A stretch of 64,000 bases of DNA from Campylobacter avium LMG 24591 (lineage in GTDB: Bacteria; Campylobacterota; Campylobacteria; Campylobacterales; Campylobacteraceae). The position numbers were made by a program, and so were the translations under genes. Below the pieces are notes generated by a model. That model did no database searches. It was not told the origin of the DNA and saw nothing but the letters and a program-made list of their open reading frames with translations. Positions 1 through 8,797 of the stretch are shown here, one piece after another (position 1 is the first letter of the stretch; each line of letters begins with the position of its first letter). Where the stretch lies: positions 992,001 through 1,056,000 of the forward strand of contig NZ_CP022347.1 of NCBI RefSeq assembly GCF_002238335.1, in the 5' to 3' direction.

Positions 1-158
1 AATTCCTCTTTATTATCCACAAAGACTAAATCGCTTATATAAGCACTATCTATATCTAAATTTCTTAAAATTTCAAGCTGCTTTTGGTGATATTCTGGAG
101 AAAAACTATTAGCAAAAGAAAGGCTTAAAAGAAAGAAAAAAATACTTAAAATTCTCAT
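1..158 (-). CDS. Lytic murein transglycosylase-like secreted protein (5' end only)
   Basis: Only the first ~52 residues are in the window; the rest lies beyond base 1. The start is an ATG at 156-158 (complement) that overlaps the tatD stop (ATGA), so it is translationally coupled to tatD. The N-terminus has a basic start, a hydrophobic core and an Ala-Asn cleavage region (MRILSIFFFLLSLSFANS), a typical Sec signal peptide. The mature start cannot be assigned by sequence alone; the MltD-type transglycosylase call rests on recalled synteny (Cj0644 tatD followed by Cj0645). The visible part is too short to show catalytic residues. Confidence 0.5.
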   Translation of the reverse strand, partial: MRILSIFFFLLSLSFANSFSPEYHQKQLEILRNLDIDSAYISDLVFVDNKEE

Positions 159-958
159 ACTACTTCCTGAAAAAACAATGTATTCGCATTCTTAGTGCAA
201 ATGTTTATAAGCTCGTTTCTATCTAAATTTAGCAAAGTAGCCATTTTATCAGCTACTAAGTGAGTGTTAATGGGCGTGTTTCTCGTGCCTCTAAACGGCT
301 CTGGGCTTAGATAAGGCGCGTCTGTTTCAAGCAAAAGCTTATCCCTTGGAATTTTAGGCAAAATTTCAAGCAAAGCCTTAGCATTTTTAAAGGTTAAAAC
401 GCCCCCGATTCCAAAATAAAAGCCATTGTCTTTTAAATTTAAAAGCAAAGGGCTTGCATTAAAGCAGTGCAAAACACCTCCATAAAGGCTAGAGGCATGA
501 GAGGATAAAATTTGATACACATCCTCGTTCGCCTCTCTAGCATGGATAATCAAAGGCTTTTTAAACTCCTTTGCCAAGGAAATTTGCGCTAAAAAAACTT
601 CTTTTTGTAGCTTTTTTTCATCCACATCATCAGCTTTTAAACGAAAATAATCAAGCCCACATTCCCCAACCGCTACGCATTTTTCATGGTTTATATAAAA
701 TCTCAAAAGCTTTTCATCATAATCTTTACAGTGATAAGGATGCACTCCAACAGCAAAATAAAGCTCATCATACCTTTGGCAAAGCTCTACTGCCCTGCTT
801 AGGTCTTTGATATCTGCGCCGGGTATTATCATTTTTTCTATATTATTTGTTTTACAAGCTAATAAAAGCTCGTGCAAGTCATCATAATAGCTCTCATCAT
901 CCAAATGACAATGAGTGTCTATAATTTTGGCACTGTGCTTAAAAGTATCTAAAAACAT
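155..958 (-). CDS. tatD: TatD family metal-dependent deoxyribonuclease
   Basis: 267 residues, normal for TatD/YcfH-type hydrolases, which cleave phosphodiester bonds in DNA with two divalent metals in a TIM-barrel fold. Visible ligands are the HxH motif (DTHCH, H16/H18), E99 in GECGLDY, H139 in IIHARE, H164 in HCF and D213 in ETDAPYL. The family has roles in DNA repair and fragmentation; which applies here is not shown. Its start overlaps the end of the response-regulator gene by 10 bases and its stop overlaps the next start, so the genes form one minus-strand operon. Confidence 0.93.
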   Translation of the reverse strand: MFLDTFKHSAKIIDTHCHLDDESYYDDLHELLLACKTNNIEKMIIPGADIKDLSRAVELCQRYDELYFAVGVHPYHCKDYDEKLLRFYINHEKCVAVGECGLDYFRLKADDVDEKKLQKEVFLAQISLAKEFKKPLIIHAREANEDVYQILSSHASSLYGGVLHCFNASPLLLNLKDNGFYFGIGGVLTFKNAKALLEILPKIPRDKLLLETDAPYLSPEPFRGTRNTPINTHLVADKMATLLNLDRNELINICTKNANTLFFQEVV

Positions 959-2190
959 ATCTCAACCCTATCGCGTCCGTTGTTTTTAGCTGTATATAAA
1001 GCTTGCAAAGCCTTTTGAGTAAGTTCTTCGTAGGTAGAATTTGTAGCGAAAGTAACCCCTATACTAACGGTAAAATAAAGCTCATCCAAAGATACTAAAA
1101 GGGCTTTGTTTTTGATATTTGTTCTAATTGATGAAAAAATTCTTATAGCCTTTTCATTGTCTACATTCTTGAGCAAAACGCAAATTTTTTCACTCGTAAA
1201 ATGCCCTACAATATCTCTGCCCATAGTTTCATTAAAAATTTCCTTAACGGCTAGTCTTAAAGCCTCATCGCCTACGCTGTATCCGTATTCTGAATTTATG
1301 GATTTTAGATTATCTATATCTATCAAAGCTAGGGCAAAAGGCTCATTTTCTTGCTTCTCGCTTAGATAATCCTCTATGTAGCTTTTAAGATAAAGTGATT
1401 TTTTAGCGCCGGTTAGCGGCTCTAAGTCGTTGAAGTGATTTAAAAGTTGCAAATCATTCATATCTTTTAAATACCTATCAAGCCTTGCGTTAAAAAGCTC
1501 CTTGCTGAAAGGTTTTGCTATAAATTCATTTGCCCCGCCTCTTAAAAAGGCTGATTCTAAACTATCATCCTTATCGCCTAAAGCTATGAAGCCAAGCTGA
1601 TTTTTAGGGTAAGTAAGCCTTACCTTAGCTAGCAAATCCAAACCATCAACAACAGGCATTTTAGCGTCGCAAATAAGCAAATTTATATCAGCATTGTCGT
1701 TTAAGTAGCTCAAAGCCTCCTCGCCATGTGCTGCTGCCAGGATATTAAAATTCCTTAAAGAAAGCATATTTTTAATATTATTTCTTTCATTTATGTTGCT
1801 CATGGCAAGTATTACTCTAAATTTTTGAAAGCGACTTAAAAGCTCTACAGCCGAAATAATCTCATCTATGCAGGTATCGCTTTCCTTTGATATGTAAGAA
1901 TATATCTGCTTGTCAAGAAATCTCTGCTTAATCTCATTGCTGCTATTTGCCGTAAGCACCACAACTAAAAGGGAGTGGCCTAGCAAAAAATCCACTATTT
2001 CACCATTTAAAGCATCTGGCAAACACAAATCCGCAAAGCACACGAAATATTTTTCTCCGCTTTCCACCAAGCTTTTAGCCTCAGCAAAGGAAAAGGCTAT
2101 GTCTATTTCGAAGTTAAAAACCGAACTTATTTTTTTTGCTAAAAGCTTTGTAAGCATTTTATTATCATCAATAATTAAAATCTTGCCCAT
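949..2190 (-). CDS. cbrR: Response regulator with two receiver domains and a degenerate GGDEF domain (CbrR-like)
   Basis: 413 residues: receiver 1 (about 1-118; acidic pair D8/D9, phospho-acceptor D54, K102), receiver 2 (about 124-240; D175 and K226 present, but the acidic pair is replaced by Ser-Asn), then a GGDEF-fold domain (about 260-413). The same length and architecture belong to C. jejuni CbrR, linked to bile-salt resistance, and it sits beside tatD and recN as there. The catalytic GGDEF stretch reads TSEKI (332-336) and no RxxD inhibitory site precedes it, so cyclic-di-GMP synthesis is unlikely; the domain may bind a ligand or partner. The name is by homology and synteny; the output is unknown. 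Confidence 0.85.
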   Translation of the reverse strand: MGKILIIDDNKMLTKLLAKKISSVFNFEIDIAFSFAEAKSLVESGEKYFVCFADLCLPDALNGEIVDFLLGHSLLVVVLTANSSNEIKQRFLDKQIYSYISKESDTCIDEIISAVELLSRFQKFRVILAMSNINERNNIKNMLSLRNFNILAAAHGEEALSYLNDNADINLLICDAKMPVVDGLDLLAKVRLTYPKNQLGFIALGDKDDSLESAFLRGGANEFIAKPFSKELFNARLDRYLKDMNDLQLLNHFNDLEPLTGAKKSLYLKSYIEDYLSEKQENEPFALALIDIDNLKSINSEYGYSVGDEALRLAVKEIFNETMGRDIVGHFTSEKICVLLKNVDNEKAIRIFSSIRTNIKNKALLVSLDELYFTVSIGVTFATNSTYEELTQKALQALYTAKNNGRDRVEICF

Positions 2191-2257
2191 AAGTAAATCT
2201 TTCTTGATATATTAGAAAATTAAAAGCTACATACTAGCATATTTTTATGAATTTAAT

Positions 2258-3778
2258 CTAAGACTTGAGCAAAGTTTTAGCAAATTCCAAAGCCTCATCT
2301 CTAATTTGCTCCCCGCTTATCATTCTAGCTAACTCCCCTACCCTTTCATCATCTTTTAGCTTTCTTACAAAGCTTTCATTGTTTTCCTTTTCGACTAAAA
2401 AATGATTTTTAGCCTTTGATGAGAGTTGTGGCAGGTGCGAGATAGCAAAAATTTGATAAAAATTTGCTAGCTCATCTAAGACATTTGCTATGCTCATTGC
2501 TTCTTTTCCACTTAAATTTGCATCAATCTCATCTAAAAAGATAATGCCTTTTCCAAAATTTAAAAGCTTACATTCAACCGCTATAAAGGCTAATCTAAGC
2601 CTATTTAACTCACCTGAGCTTAAATTCTTAAGCTCTGCTTCATTTATGCTCAGCTTAAGCTCATCAAAGCCAAGCTCACTCAAATCACAGCTCAAAAGCT
2701 CTAAGGATACATTTTTCATATATAATTTTTCTAGGTATGAATTTAAAAGAGTTTGCAAGTCCTTTAAATTCGACTTTCGAAACTTGCTTAAAATTTCGGC
2801 CTTATCATTTACTTCTTTGGACAAATTTTCTAGCTCAAGCTCAAGTTCTTTTTTCTCAAAGCTTAAATTTTCATAATGCAAAAGCTCTTTTTTCTTTTCC
2901 TCAAGCACTTTTAGGCTTTCTTCTATGCTACCGTATTTTTTAATCAAAAAAGACAGCTGCTCTATGCGGTCTAAAAGCTCCTCTATGTCAAAGTCCAAAT
3001 CATCAAAATTTTGACTTTCGCTCACAAACCTCAGCTCATTCAAGCAGTCCGTAAAAAAGGCACTATCTTTTTCGCTTAAATTTAAAGCTTCTATAACTGC
3101 TGATTCAAGCTCAAAAATAGCATTTGCCCTAGCCCAAGCTTCTATTATCTTATCTTTTTTTGAAAGTCTTTTTTTTAGACTTAAAAGCTCTTCGTACTCG
3201 CCTAATTTTGGCTTTATTTTTTCTATCTTTTCTATCTGCATAGAGGCTAATTCTTTTAAATCCTCTATCCTCTTTTCCTCCTCTTTTATTTTCTCAAGCT
3301 CCTCGCTTTTATCCTTATAGTTTTTATAAAGCTCTTTAAAAGAGGATAAAAATTCCTTAAAAGTGCCATCTTTTTGCTCTTGCAAAACATCTAGCAAGCC
3401 TAAAAGCCTTTCATTGCTAAATTCGTTACTATCCTTTACAGAAAGATATTTGATAAAAGTCTTGCTTAGGGCATTTAGACTTTTTTTGTTTATGCTTTGA
3501 TTGTTTAAAAAATACTTTGTGTTCTTTTCTTTAATCATCTTAAAAACATTGTCATCATCACTAAAAATCCCAAATTTATCAGCCTCTATCTCATCATCAA
3601 GCTCTATTTCTACAAATTTAGCCTCACTATCGCACAGCGCAAAGGCCGAGATAATGCCCTTAAAAAGTATTGATTTTCCAGCCCCGCTAAGTCCTGTAAA
3701 AACTGTAAGTCCTTTTTCTATCTCGAGTTCTGCTATTTTAAAACTTAAATTTTCTCTCATAAATACTTTTTTTATCAT
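2258..3778 (-). CDS. recN: DNA repair protein RecN (SMC-like ATPase)
   Basis: 506 residues from the ATG at 3776-3778, which overlaps the nadK stop as TGATG; an upstream ATG at 3790 would give four more residues but lies inside nadK. A Walker A motif, GLSGAGKS (29-36), opens the N-terminal half-domain. A long Glu/Lys-rich coiled coil fills the middle (about 130-330). The C-terminal half carries the ABC signature LSSGELNR and Walker [12 protein letters not shown]. This is the SMC-type layout of RecN, which acts at double-strand breaks with RecA. The shorter length than E. coli RecN (553) fits epsilonproteobacterial members, where the coiled coil is reduced. Confidence 0.92.
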   Translation of the reverse strand: MIKKVFMRENLSFKIAELEIEKGLTVFTGLSGAGKSILFKGIISAFALCDSEAKFVEIELDDEIEADKFGIFSDDDNVFKMIKEKNTKYFLNNQSINKKSLNALSKTFIKYLSVKDSNEFSNERLLGLLDVLQEQKDGTFKEFLSSFKELYKNYKDKSEELEKIKEEEKRIEDLKELASMQIEKIEKIKPKLGEYEELLSLKKRLSKKDKIIEAWARANAIFELESAVIEALNLSEKDSAFFTDCLNELRFVSESQNFDDLDFDIEELLDRIEQLSFLIKKYGSIEESLKVLEEKKKELLHYENLSFEKKELELELENLSKEVNDKAEILSKFRKSNLKDLQTLLNSYLEKLYMKNVSLELLSCDLSELGFDELKLSINEAELKNLSSGELNRLRLAFIAVECKLLNFGKGIIFLDEIDANLSGKEAMSIANVLDELANFYQIFAISHLPQLSSKAKNHFLVEKENNESFVRKLKDDERVGELARMISGEQIRDEALEFAKTLLKS

Positions 3779-4620
3779 CAATGTCCCCAATTTAACTTCT
3801 CTTTTAAAATTTGAAAATAATCCCTTTTCTTTGGATGTATGATAGAAACTGTTTTTTTACTTAAATTTATGCTGATTTTATCGTAATCATTAGCATTATA
3901 ATGCTCCTGTCCGTCTATGCAAAAAACGCACTCTCTAGCTCTTAAAAAAATTTCAAAACCTCTTGGTAAAACTATAGGCCTTTGAGTGAGTGAGTGTGAG
4001 CAAATGGGTGTTAAAACAAATACTTCTGCTAAGGTGTATATGATAGGACCATTTGCACTTAGATTATAAGCGGTTGAGCCAGCTGGGCTTGAGATGATGA
4101 GGCCGTCTCCGTAGTATTCATTAAAAATCTTATCATTTCTTAAAACCTCTATATGTGCCATTGACTGATGAAAAGAGCTTGTAAAAACTATGTCGTTAAA
4201 GGCGTTTTTAACTATCTTTTTGCCGTTTTTATCCTCTAAAAAAATGTCTAAAAGATAAGGTCTATCCACCCTAAAATTTCCGGCAAAAAATTCATCGAAA
4301 AAATCCTCTAGCTCAGCCACAGAACAGTCTGTTAAAAAGCCTAAATTCCCAGCATTTACACCCAATATAGCCTTATCGTACTCACAAGCCTTTCTACACA
4401 AGGATATAAGAGTTCCATCTCCTCCTAAGGATATGATTAAATCACTCTGGGTAAAAAGCCCATCAAGCTCCTTATCATCGCCAAGCTTAGTTTTAGCCAG
4501 CAAAAGCTCTATGTCCCTTTTGTCAAGTAAGGATTTTATATGTGAAATTTCCTTGCTTAAGTCTGTATTTGGTCTTGATACAAGTCCTACTTTTTTTATA
4601 TTTTTATAATCAATCATCAT
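3778..4620 (-). CDS. nadK: NAD kinase
   Basis: 280 residues. It phosphorylates NAD to NADP, using ATP or polyphosphate. The diagnostic GGDGT motif is at 66-70, an N-D pair (NAFNDI, near 140) stands where the family has its NE/D motif, and a Gly/Ser-rich [16 protein letters not shown] segment forms the NAD pocket. Two ATGs open the frame (MMIDYK), so the start is uncertain by one codon. It is first in the minus-strand run nadK-recN-cbrR-tatD and divergent from aspS, with only 83 bases between the two starts, so both promoters share that gap. Confidence 0.93.
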   Translation of the reverse strand: MMIDYKNIKKVGLVSRPNTDLSKEISHIKSLLDKRDIELLLAKTKLGDDKELDGLFTQSDLIISLGGDGTLISLCRKACEYDKAILGVNAGNLGFLTDCSVAELEDFFDEFFAGNFRVDRPYLLDIFLEDKNGKKIVKNAFNDIVFTSSFHQSMAHIEVLRNDKIFNEYYGDGLIISSPAGSTAYNLSANGPIIYTLAEVFVLTPICSHSLTQRPIVLPRGFEIFLRARECVFCIDGQEHYNANDYDKISINLSKKTVSIIHPKKRDYFQILKEKLNWGH

Positions 4621-4665
4621 AGAAAAATTATATCAAATCTTAGCAAAGTAAAAGAATAAAGATTA

Positions 4666-4671
4666 TACAAT
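4666..4671 (+). promoter_or_regulatory. Putative -10 box for aspS
   Basis: TACAAT within an AT-rich gap, 32 bases before the aspS TTG start. Campylobacter sigma-70 promoters typically have a recognisable -10 box and T-rich upstream DNA rather than a -35 box. An AAGGAT ribosome-binding site at 4693-4698 follows. Confidence 0.45.
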
Positions 4672-4703
4672 TTCACTTTATTTTTATTTTTTAAGGATAA
4701 AAC

Positions 4704-6455
4704 TTGAGAACTCATTACAACACTGATTTAAATTTAGCTAATGTAGGGGAGGAAGTGAGGCTCTGCGGTTGGGTAAATTCATACAGAGACCATGGCGGCG
4801 TTATCTTTATAGATTTAAGAGATAGAAGCGGCCTGATACAGCTTGTGTGCGACCCAAATGACAGCAAAAATGCTCATGAAATCGCCTCAAATGTTAGAAA
4901 TGAATTTGTTTTAATAGCAAAGGGAAAGGTTAGAAAAAGAGGAGAAAATCTAGAAAATTTAAAGTTAAAAACCGGCAGTATAGAGGTTTTAGTAGATGAA
5001 CTCATCATAGAAAATGAAAGTGAAACCGTGCCTTTTGATAGCGAAGATGAAAGCGTCAATGAGGAGCTAAGGCTAAAATACCGCTTTTTAGAGCTTAGAA
5101 ATCCAAGGCTATACAACAACTTCGCCCTTCGTTCGAAAGCTTGTATAGCAGCTAGAACTTCCTTATCCTCTATGGGTTTTTTAGAGGTTGAAACGCCTAT
5201 ACTCACTAGAGCTACTCCTGAGGGAGCGAGGGATTATTTGGTTCCTTCTCGCGTTCATCAAGGAGAATTTTACGCCCTGCCACAAAGCCCACAGCTTTTC
5301 AAACAGCTTTTGATGTGCTCTGGCTTTGATAAGTATTTTCAGATAGCAAAATGCTTTAGGGACGAGGATTTAAGGGCGGATAGACAACCTGAATTCACGC
5401 AAATAGATGTTGAAATGAGCTTTTGCACTCAAGAAGATGTTATAAATGTAGCTGAAAACTTCTTAAAAGAAATTTTTAAGGCTTGCGACAAGGAAATTCA
5501 AACCCCTTTTAAAAGAATGTCTTATGATGAGGCCATGCAAAAGTATGGTAGCGATAAGCCTGATTTGAGGTTTAATCTTGAGCTTATCGATGTAGCAGAT
5601 ATTTTCGCCAGGTCTAATAATGAAATTTTTTCAAAACCAGCAACAGATGTCAAACAAAATGTAGCGAAGGCTTTAAGAGTGCCAAAGGGTGATACGATTT
5701 TTTCAAAAAGGCAAATGCAAAGATTTGAAGAATATGTGCGTAAATTTGGAGCTAAAGGGCTAGCCTTTATGCAGGTTAAAGAGGATGGACTTAAGGGGCC
5801 TTTGTGCAAGTTTTTTGAGCAAAAAGACTTAGATGAGCTTATGAAAAGATGTGACTTAGAACTTGGAGATGTAGTCTTTTTTGGAGTTGGAGCCAAAAAA
5901 ATAGTGCTTGATTACATGGGAAGATTTAGAGTGTTTTTAGCAAATGAGCTAAAACTCATAGACGAAGATGAATTAAATTTCGTTTGGATAGTGGATTTTC
6001 CAATGTTTGAAAGAAACGATGATGGCTCGTATTCAGCAATGCACCACCCCTTTACTATGCCAAAAAACATAGACGAACCAGACCTAGAAAAGATACAATC
6101 AGTAGCTTATGACATAGTCTTAAACGGAGTTGAGCTAGGTGGCGGAAGTGTAAGAATTCATAAAAATGAAATTCAGCAAAAAGTCTTTAAGCTTTTAAAT
6201 ATAGATGAAAATGAGCAAAAAGAAAAATTTGGCTTCTTACTTGATGCTTTGAAATTTGGTGCCCCGCCTCACGCTGGTATAGCCATAGGGCTTGATAGGC
6301 TTATAATGCTTGTAAGCAAGGCAAAAAGCATAAGAGAGGTTATAGCTTTTCCAAAAACTCAACGCGCACAGTGCTTGATGACTTCTGCACCGTCGCTTGT
6401 AGATGCAAATTCTTTAAAAGAATTAGGCTTAAAACTTAAGGAGAATACAAAATGA
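4704..6455 (+). CDS. aspS: Aspartyl-tRNA synthetase (probably non-discriminating)
   Basis: 583 residues, the usual size of bacterial-type AspRS. An N-terminal OB-fold anticodon-binding domain (about 1-100, with [13 protein letters not shown] and FIDLRDRSG) precedes the class II core: motif 2 around [18 protein letters not shown] and motif 3 GIAIGLDRL near the C-terminus, with the bacterial GAD insertion between them. The start is TTG preceded by AAGGAT. Epsilonproteobacteria generally lack AsnRS and make Asn-tRNA by amidation of Asp-tRNA(Asn), so the enzyme probably charges both tRNAs; that is inference from the family. It overlaps adk by four bases and heads the plus-strand operon aspS-adk-ppa. 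Confidence 0.96.
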   Translation: MRTHYNTDLNLANVGEEVRLCGWVNSYRDHGGVIFIDLRDRSGLIQLVCDPNDSKNAHEIASNVRNEFVLIAKGKVRKRGENLENLKLKTGSIEVLVDELIIENESETVPFDSEDESVNEELRLKYRFLELRNPRLYNNFALRSKACIAARTSLSSMGFLEVETPILTRATPEGARDYLVPSRVHQGEFYALPQSPQLFKQLLMCSGFDKYFQIAKCFRDEDLRADRQPEFTQIDVEMSFCTQEDVINVAENFLKEIFKACDKEIQTPFKRMSYDEAMQKYGSDKPDLRFNLELIDVADIFARSNNEIFSKPATDVKQNVAKALRVPKGDTIFSKRQMQRFEEYVRKFGAKGLAFMQVKEDGLKGPLCKFFEQKDLDELMKRCDLELGDVVFFGVGAKKIVLDYMGRFRVFLANELKLIDEDELNFVWIVDFPMFERNDDGSYSAMHHPFTMPKNIDEPDLEKIQSVAYDIVLNGVELGGGSVRIHKNEIQQKVFKLLNIDENEQKEKFGFLLDALKFGAPPHAGIAIGLDRLIMLVSKAKSIREVIAFPKTQRAQCLMTSAPSLVDANSLKELGLKLKENTK

Positions 6456-7033
6456 AAAAATTATTTTTAATCATAGGTGCGCCCGGAAGCGGTAAAACAA
6501 CTGATGCAAGTATAATAGCTAAAAATGACAAAAACATCACTCATTACTCAACCGGAGACTTGCTAAGAGAGGAAGTTGCCAAAAAAAGTGAGCTTGGACA
6601 GCTTATAGATAGCTTTATATCCAAAGGAAATTTAGTGCCTTTAGATGTGGTCGTAAATACCATAGTATCAGCCTTAAAAGAAGCCCCTACGCAAGTAGTT
6701 ATCATAGATGGCTATCCAAGGAGCGTAGAACAAATGCTTGAATTTGACAAGGTTTTAAAGGCCCAAGAGGAAGTAAGACTAGAAGCTGTAATTGAGGTTG
6801 TAGTAAGTGAGGAGGTGGCAAGACAAAGGGTTTTAGGCCGCTCAAGAGGAGAGGATGATAATGAGGAAGTTTTCAACAATAGAATGAAAGTTTATATAGA
6901 GCCTTTGCAAGAAATTCAAGACTTTTATGCTAAAAAAAACCTGCATTTTAAAATAGATGGAGAAAGAAGCATAGATGAAATCGTAAAGGACATAAGCAAA
7001 CTTATAGAAGAAATTTTAAAACTAGATGAGTAA
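6452..7033 (+). CDS. adk: Adenylate kinase (short-LID form)
   Basis: 193 residues. It interconverts ATP+AMP and 2 ADP. The P-loop GAPGSGKTT is near the N-terminus, followed by STGDLLREE (AMP-binding region), DGYPRS (adenine/AMP contact) and [11 protein letters not shown], where the LID should be. The LID is very short and lacks the zinc Cys cluster of long-form bacterial enzymes, which explains the length compared with 214 in E. coli. The ATG lies inside the end of aspS (ATGA), so the genes are coupled. Ten bases separate it from ppa. Confidence 0.95.
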   Translation: MKKLFLIIGAPGSGKTTDASIIAKNDKNITHYSTGDLLREEVAKKSELGQLIDSFISKGNLVPLDVVVNTIVSALKEAPTQVVIIDGYPRSVEQMLEFDKVLKAQEEVRLEAVIEVVVSEEVARQRVLGRSRGEDDNEEVFNNRMKVYIEPLQEIQDFYAKKNLHFKIDGERSIDEIVKDISKLIEEILKLDE

Positions 7034-7042
7034 GGAGAAACA

Positions 7043-7564
7043 ATGAATATAGAAAAAATAAGTGTTGGAGAAATCCCAAACAAAATAAATGCGGTCATAG
7101 AAATACCTTATGGTTCTAGCATAAAGTATGAGATAGACAAGGAAAGTGGTGCGGTTTTTGTGGATAGAGTTTTGGCAGGAGCTATGTATTACCCTGCAAA
7201 CTACGGCTTTATAGCAAATACCTTGGCTGATGATGGCGACCCTGCCGATATATTAGTGCTTTATGAAAAACCTATACAAGCAGGAGCGGTGGTGCCTTGC
7301 AGACTTGTAGGCGTTTTGATAATGGAAGATGAGGCTGGAATGGATGAAAAACTTATAGCCGTGCCTACCTCAAAGATAGATCCTAGGTTTGATAATGTAA
7401 AAGATATAAAAGACCTTCCACAAAGCACTTTAGCAAAGATAAAAAATTTCTTTGAAACTTATAAGACATTAGAAGCTGGAAAATGGGTAAAAGTGCAGGA
7501 TTTTAAAGGACTTGATGAGGCTAGCAAGCTTTTAAATTCTTTTATAGAAAAGGCTAAGAAATAA
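7043..7564 (+). CDS. ppa: Inorganic pyrophosphatase, family I
   Basis: 173 residues, soluble family I type. It hydrolyses pyrophosphate and so drives biosynthetic reactions. Visible family features are EIPYGSSIKYEIDK near the N-terminus, PANYGFIANTLADDGDPADILVL with the Asp cluster that binds Mg2+, and EDEAGMDEKL followed by the Lys-rich C-terminal helix. It closes the operon aspS-adk-ppa; a clean intrinsic terminator follows 7 bases after the stop, which fits the accessory nature of the next gene. Confidence 0.96.
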   Translation: MNIEKISVGEIPNKINAVIEIPYGSSIKYEIDKESGAVFVDRVLAGAMYYPANYGFIANTLADDGDPADILVLYEKPIQAGAVVPCRLVGVLIMEDEAGMDEKLIAVPTSKIDPRFDNVKDIKDLPQSTLAKIKNFFETYKTLEAGKWVKVQDFKGLDEASKLLNSFIEKAKK

Positions 7565-7570
7565 CAATCA

Positions 7571-7593
7571 AAGCACAATTTTTTGTGCTTTTT
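7571..7593 (+). terminator. Intrinsic terminator after ppa
   Basis: An 8-bp stem AAGCACAA / TTGTGCTT with a TTTT loop, followed by TTTA. It marks the end of the core operon before the glycosyltransferase gene. Confidence 0.75.
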
Positions 7594-7610
7594 ATGTATG
7601 AGGAGTTTAT

Positions 7611-8603
7611 ATGAAAAACATAGTATTTCACGCCGGTGGTTTTGGCGATCTTTTTGTATGTTTTAAAGCACTTTACGCCACAAAGTGTTTATATCCTGAC
7701 TATAAACTTATTCTTTTTATAGATGGATTTCAAGATAAAAATTTTCTAAAAAATATAAGCTTTTTAGATGAAGTTTTCTTTTTTAATGATTTTTGCACAG
7801 ATTTAAAAAAACTAAATCCGGATATTTTTATATCAGTTAGGAGATCCTCTACTTTTTTTAAAGAACTAAAAAGGCTAAATTTAAAAAAAGTTATAGTTTT
7901 TCCACATTTTGTAAGTATAATGTCTTCTTATTTTCACACTCCAAGATTATTTTTTAGATCTAAACTACATATGAGTGAAGTAAATTTAAAATTGGTAAAA
8001 GCCATAGATGAAAAACACTACGAGGAAAATATAAATAAGGTAAATTTTTCAAATTTAAAAAGCTGTCTTCCATACAAAAGCGAATTAAGCGATATGTTTT
8101 TTAATAAACTAGACAATAAATACGAAAAAATCATAGCCTTAAATCCTTTCGCAAATTACTCAGAAAGTCTTGGCCATAACTTCTTTCCAAGACAGTGGAT
8201 AAATTTAGCACAAAATCTAGCTTTAACTTATCCTAAATATTTATTCGTTCTTTTGAATTTTAAACACAATACCTTGCGAATAAACATAGATGAAAGCAAA
8301 AATTTAAAAAGCTTTGTGAATGATGAAAGTATCGCTTCTTTGTTTCATTTTTCTTCCAAGCTTGATTATCTCATATCAATTGATACAGGGCAAGTTCATG
8401 TATGCGATATATTGCAAGTGCCATCTTTAGTGCTAATACGCAAGGTGGTTGCCAATAGATATGCTAACGGCTCTTATGCAAGCGATGGGGGGGGGGCTTT
8501 GCTATATGATAAATTCGTACTTCAAGACTGTTGGCAAAAAGAGTATAGAAAAACATATGCAAACTTTTGCAAAAAAGCCTTTGCTGCGATAGACAAACTG
8601 TGA
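7611..8603 (+). CDS. Glycosyltransferase family 9 (heptosyltransferase-like), phase-variable
   Basis: 330 residues. The N-terminal HAGGFGDLFVCFKAL matches the GT9 start (G-x-x-GD near the acceptor site) and the C-terminal LISIDTGQVHVCDILQVPSL matches the GT9 donor-site motif (DTG-x-x-H-x-x). GT9 enzymes transfer heptose or related sugars to lipooligosaccharide or other glycans; the substrate here is not predictable. AGGAG precedes the ATG. A run of ten G residues (8487-8496) starts exactly at codon 293. The present length is in frame (ON); G11 would stop at 299 residues, and G9 would give about 326 residues with a different tail. It is not part of a visible glycan cluster, and is likely acquired. 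Confidence 0.8.
   Translation: MKNIVFHAGGFGDLFVCFKALYATKCLYPDYKLILFIDGFQDKNFLKNISFLDEVFFFNDFCTDLKKLNPDIFISVRRSSTFFKELKRLNLKKVIVFPHFVSIMSSYFHTPRLFFRSKLHMSEVNLKLVKAIDEKHYEENINKVNFSNLKSCLPYKSELSDMFFNKLDNKYEKIIALNPFANYSESLGHNFFPRQWINLAQNLALTYPKYLFVLLNFKHNTLRINIDESKNLKSFVNDESIASLFHFSSKLDYLISIDTGQVHVCDILQVPSLVLIRKVVANRYANGSYASDGGGALLYDKFVLQDCWQKEYRKTYANFCKKAFAAIDKL
8487..8496 (+). repeat. Homopolymeric G10 tract (contingency locus)
   Basis: Ten consecutive G in a genome region where G runs above five are otherwise absent. It lies inside the reading frame of the glycosyltransferase gene. In Campylobacter, poly-G tracts of about 8-12 in surface-glycan genes change length by slipped-strand mispairing and switch genes on and off (established knowledge). 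Confidence 0.92.
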
Positions 8604-8703
8604 TTTTGTCTAATTTATAAACCTAAAATAAAAAATGCAAAAAAGTTCATCAAAATACAGCTTTTACGCTCTTATTTAAGAATTTGCTACTTTGCGTAAC
8701 CTG

Positions 8704-8717
8704 TTTTTTTTTTTTTT
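8704..8717 (+). repeat. Homopolymeric T14 tract upstream of the MFS gene
   Basis: Fourteen T in a row, 80 bases before the MFS transporter start and about 50 bases before the probable -10 region. The 194-base gap (8604-8797) otherwise holds only AT-rich DNA and the ribosome-binding site AAAAGGAG at 8786-8793. A run of this length is prone to slippage and could alter promoter spacing; no effect is demonstrated. Confidence 0.6.
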
Positions 8718-8797
8718 GATTTTTGCTAAAAATTTAATAAAAACTTATTAAAAACTATGCAAAGATTGATAATAAAATATTATCAAAAGGAGAAAAA

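Noticed and set aside
2490-2943. Plus-strand ORFs inside recN (and similar antisense ORFs in most genes)
   Set aside because: They are low-complexity Ser/Phe/Lys shadows of minus-strand codons with no ribosome-binding site and no family likeness.
8636-8680. Short ORF MQKSSSKYSFYALI ahead of the T14 tract
   Set aside because: Fourteen codons, no Shine-Dalgarno sequence, ends before the T run. No support as a leader peptide.
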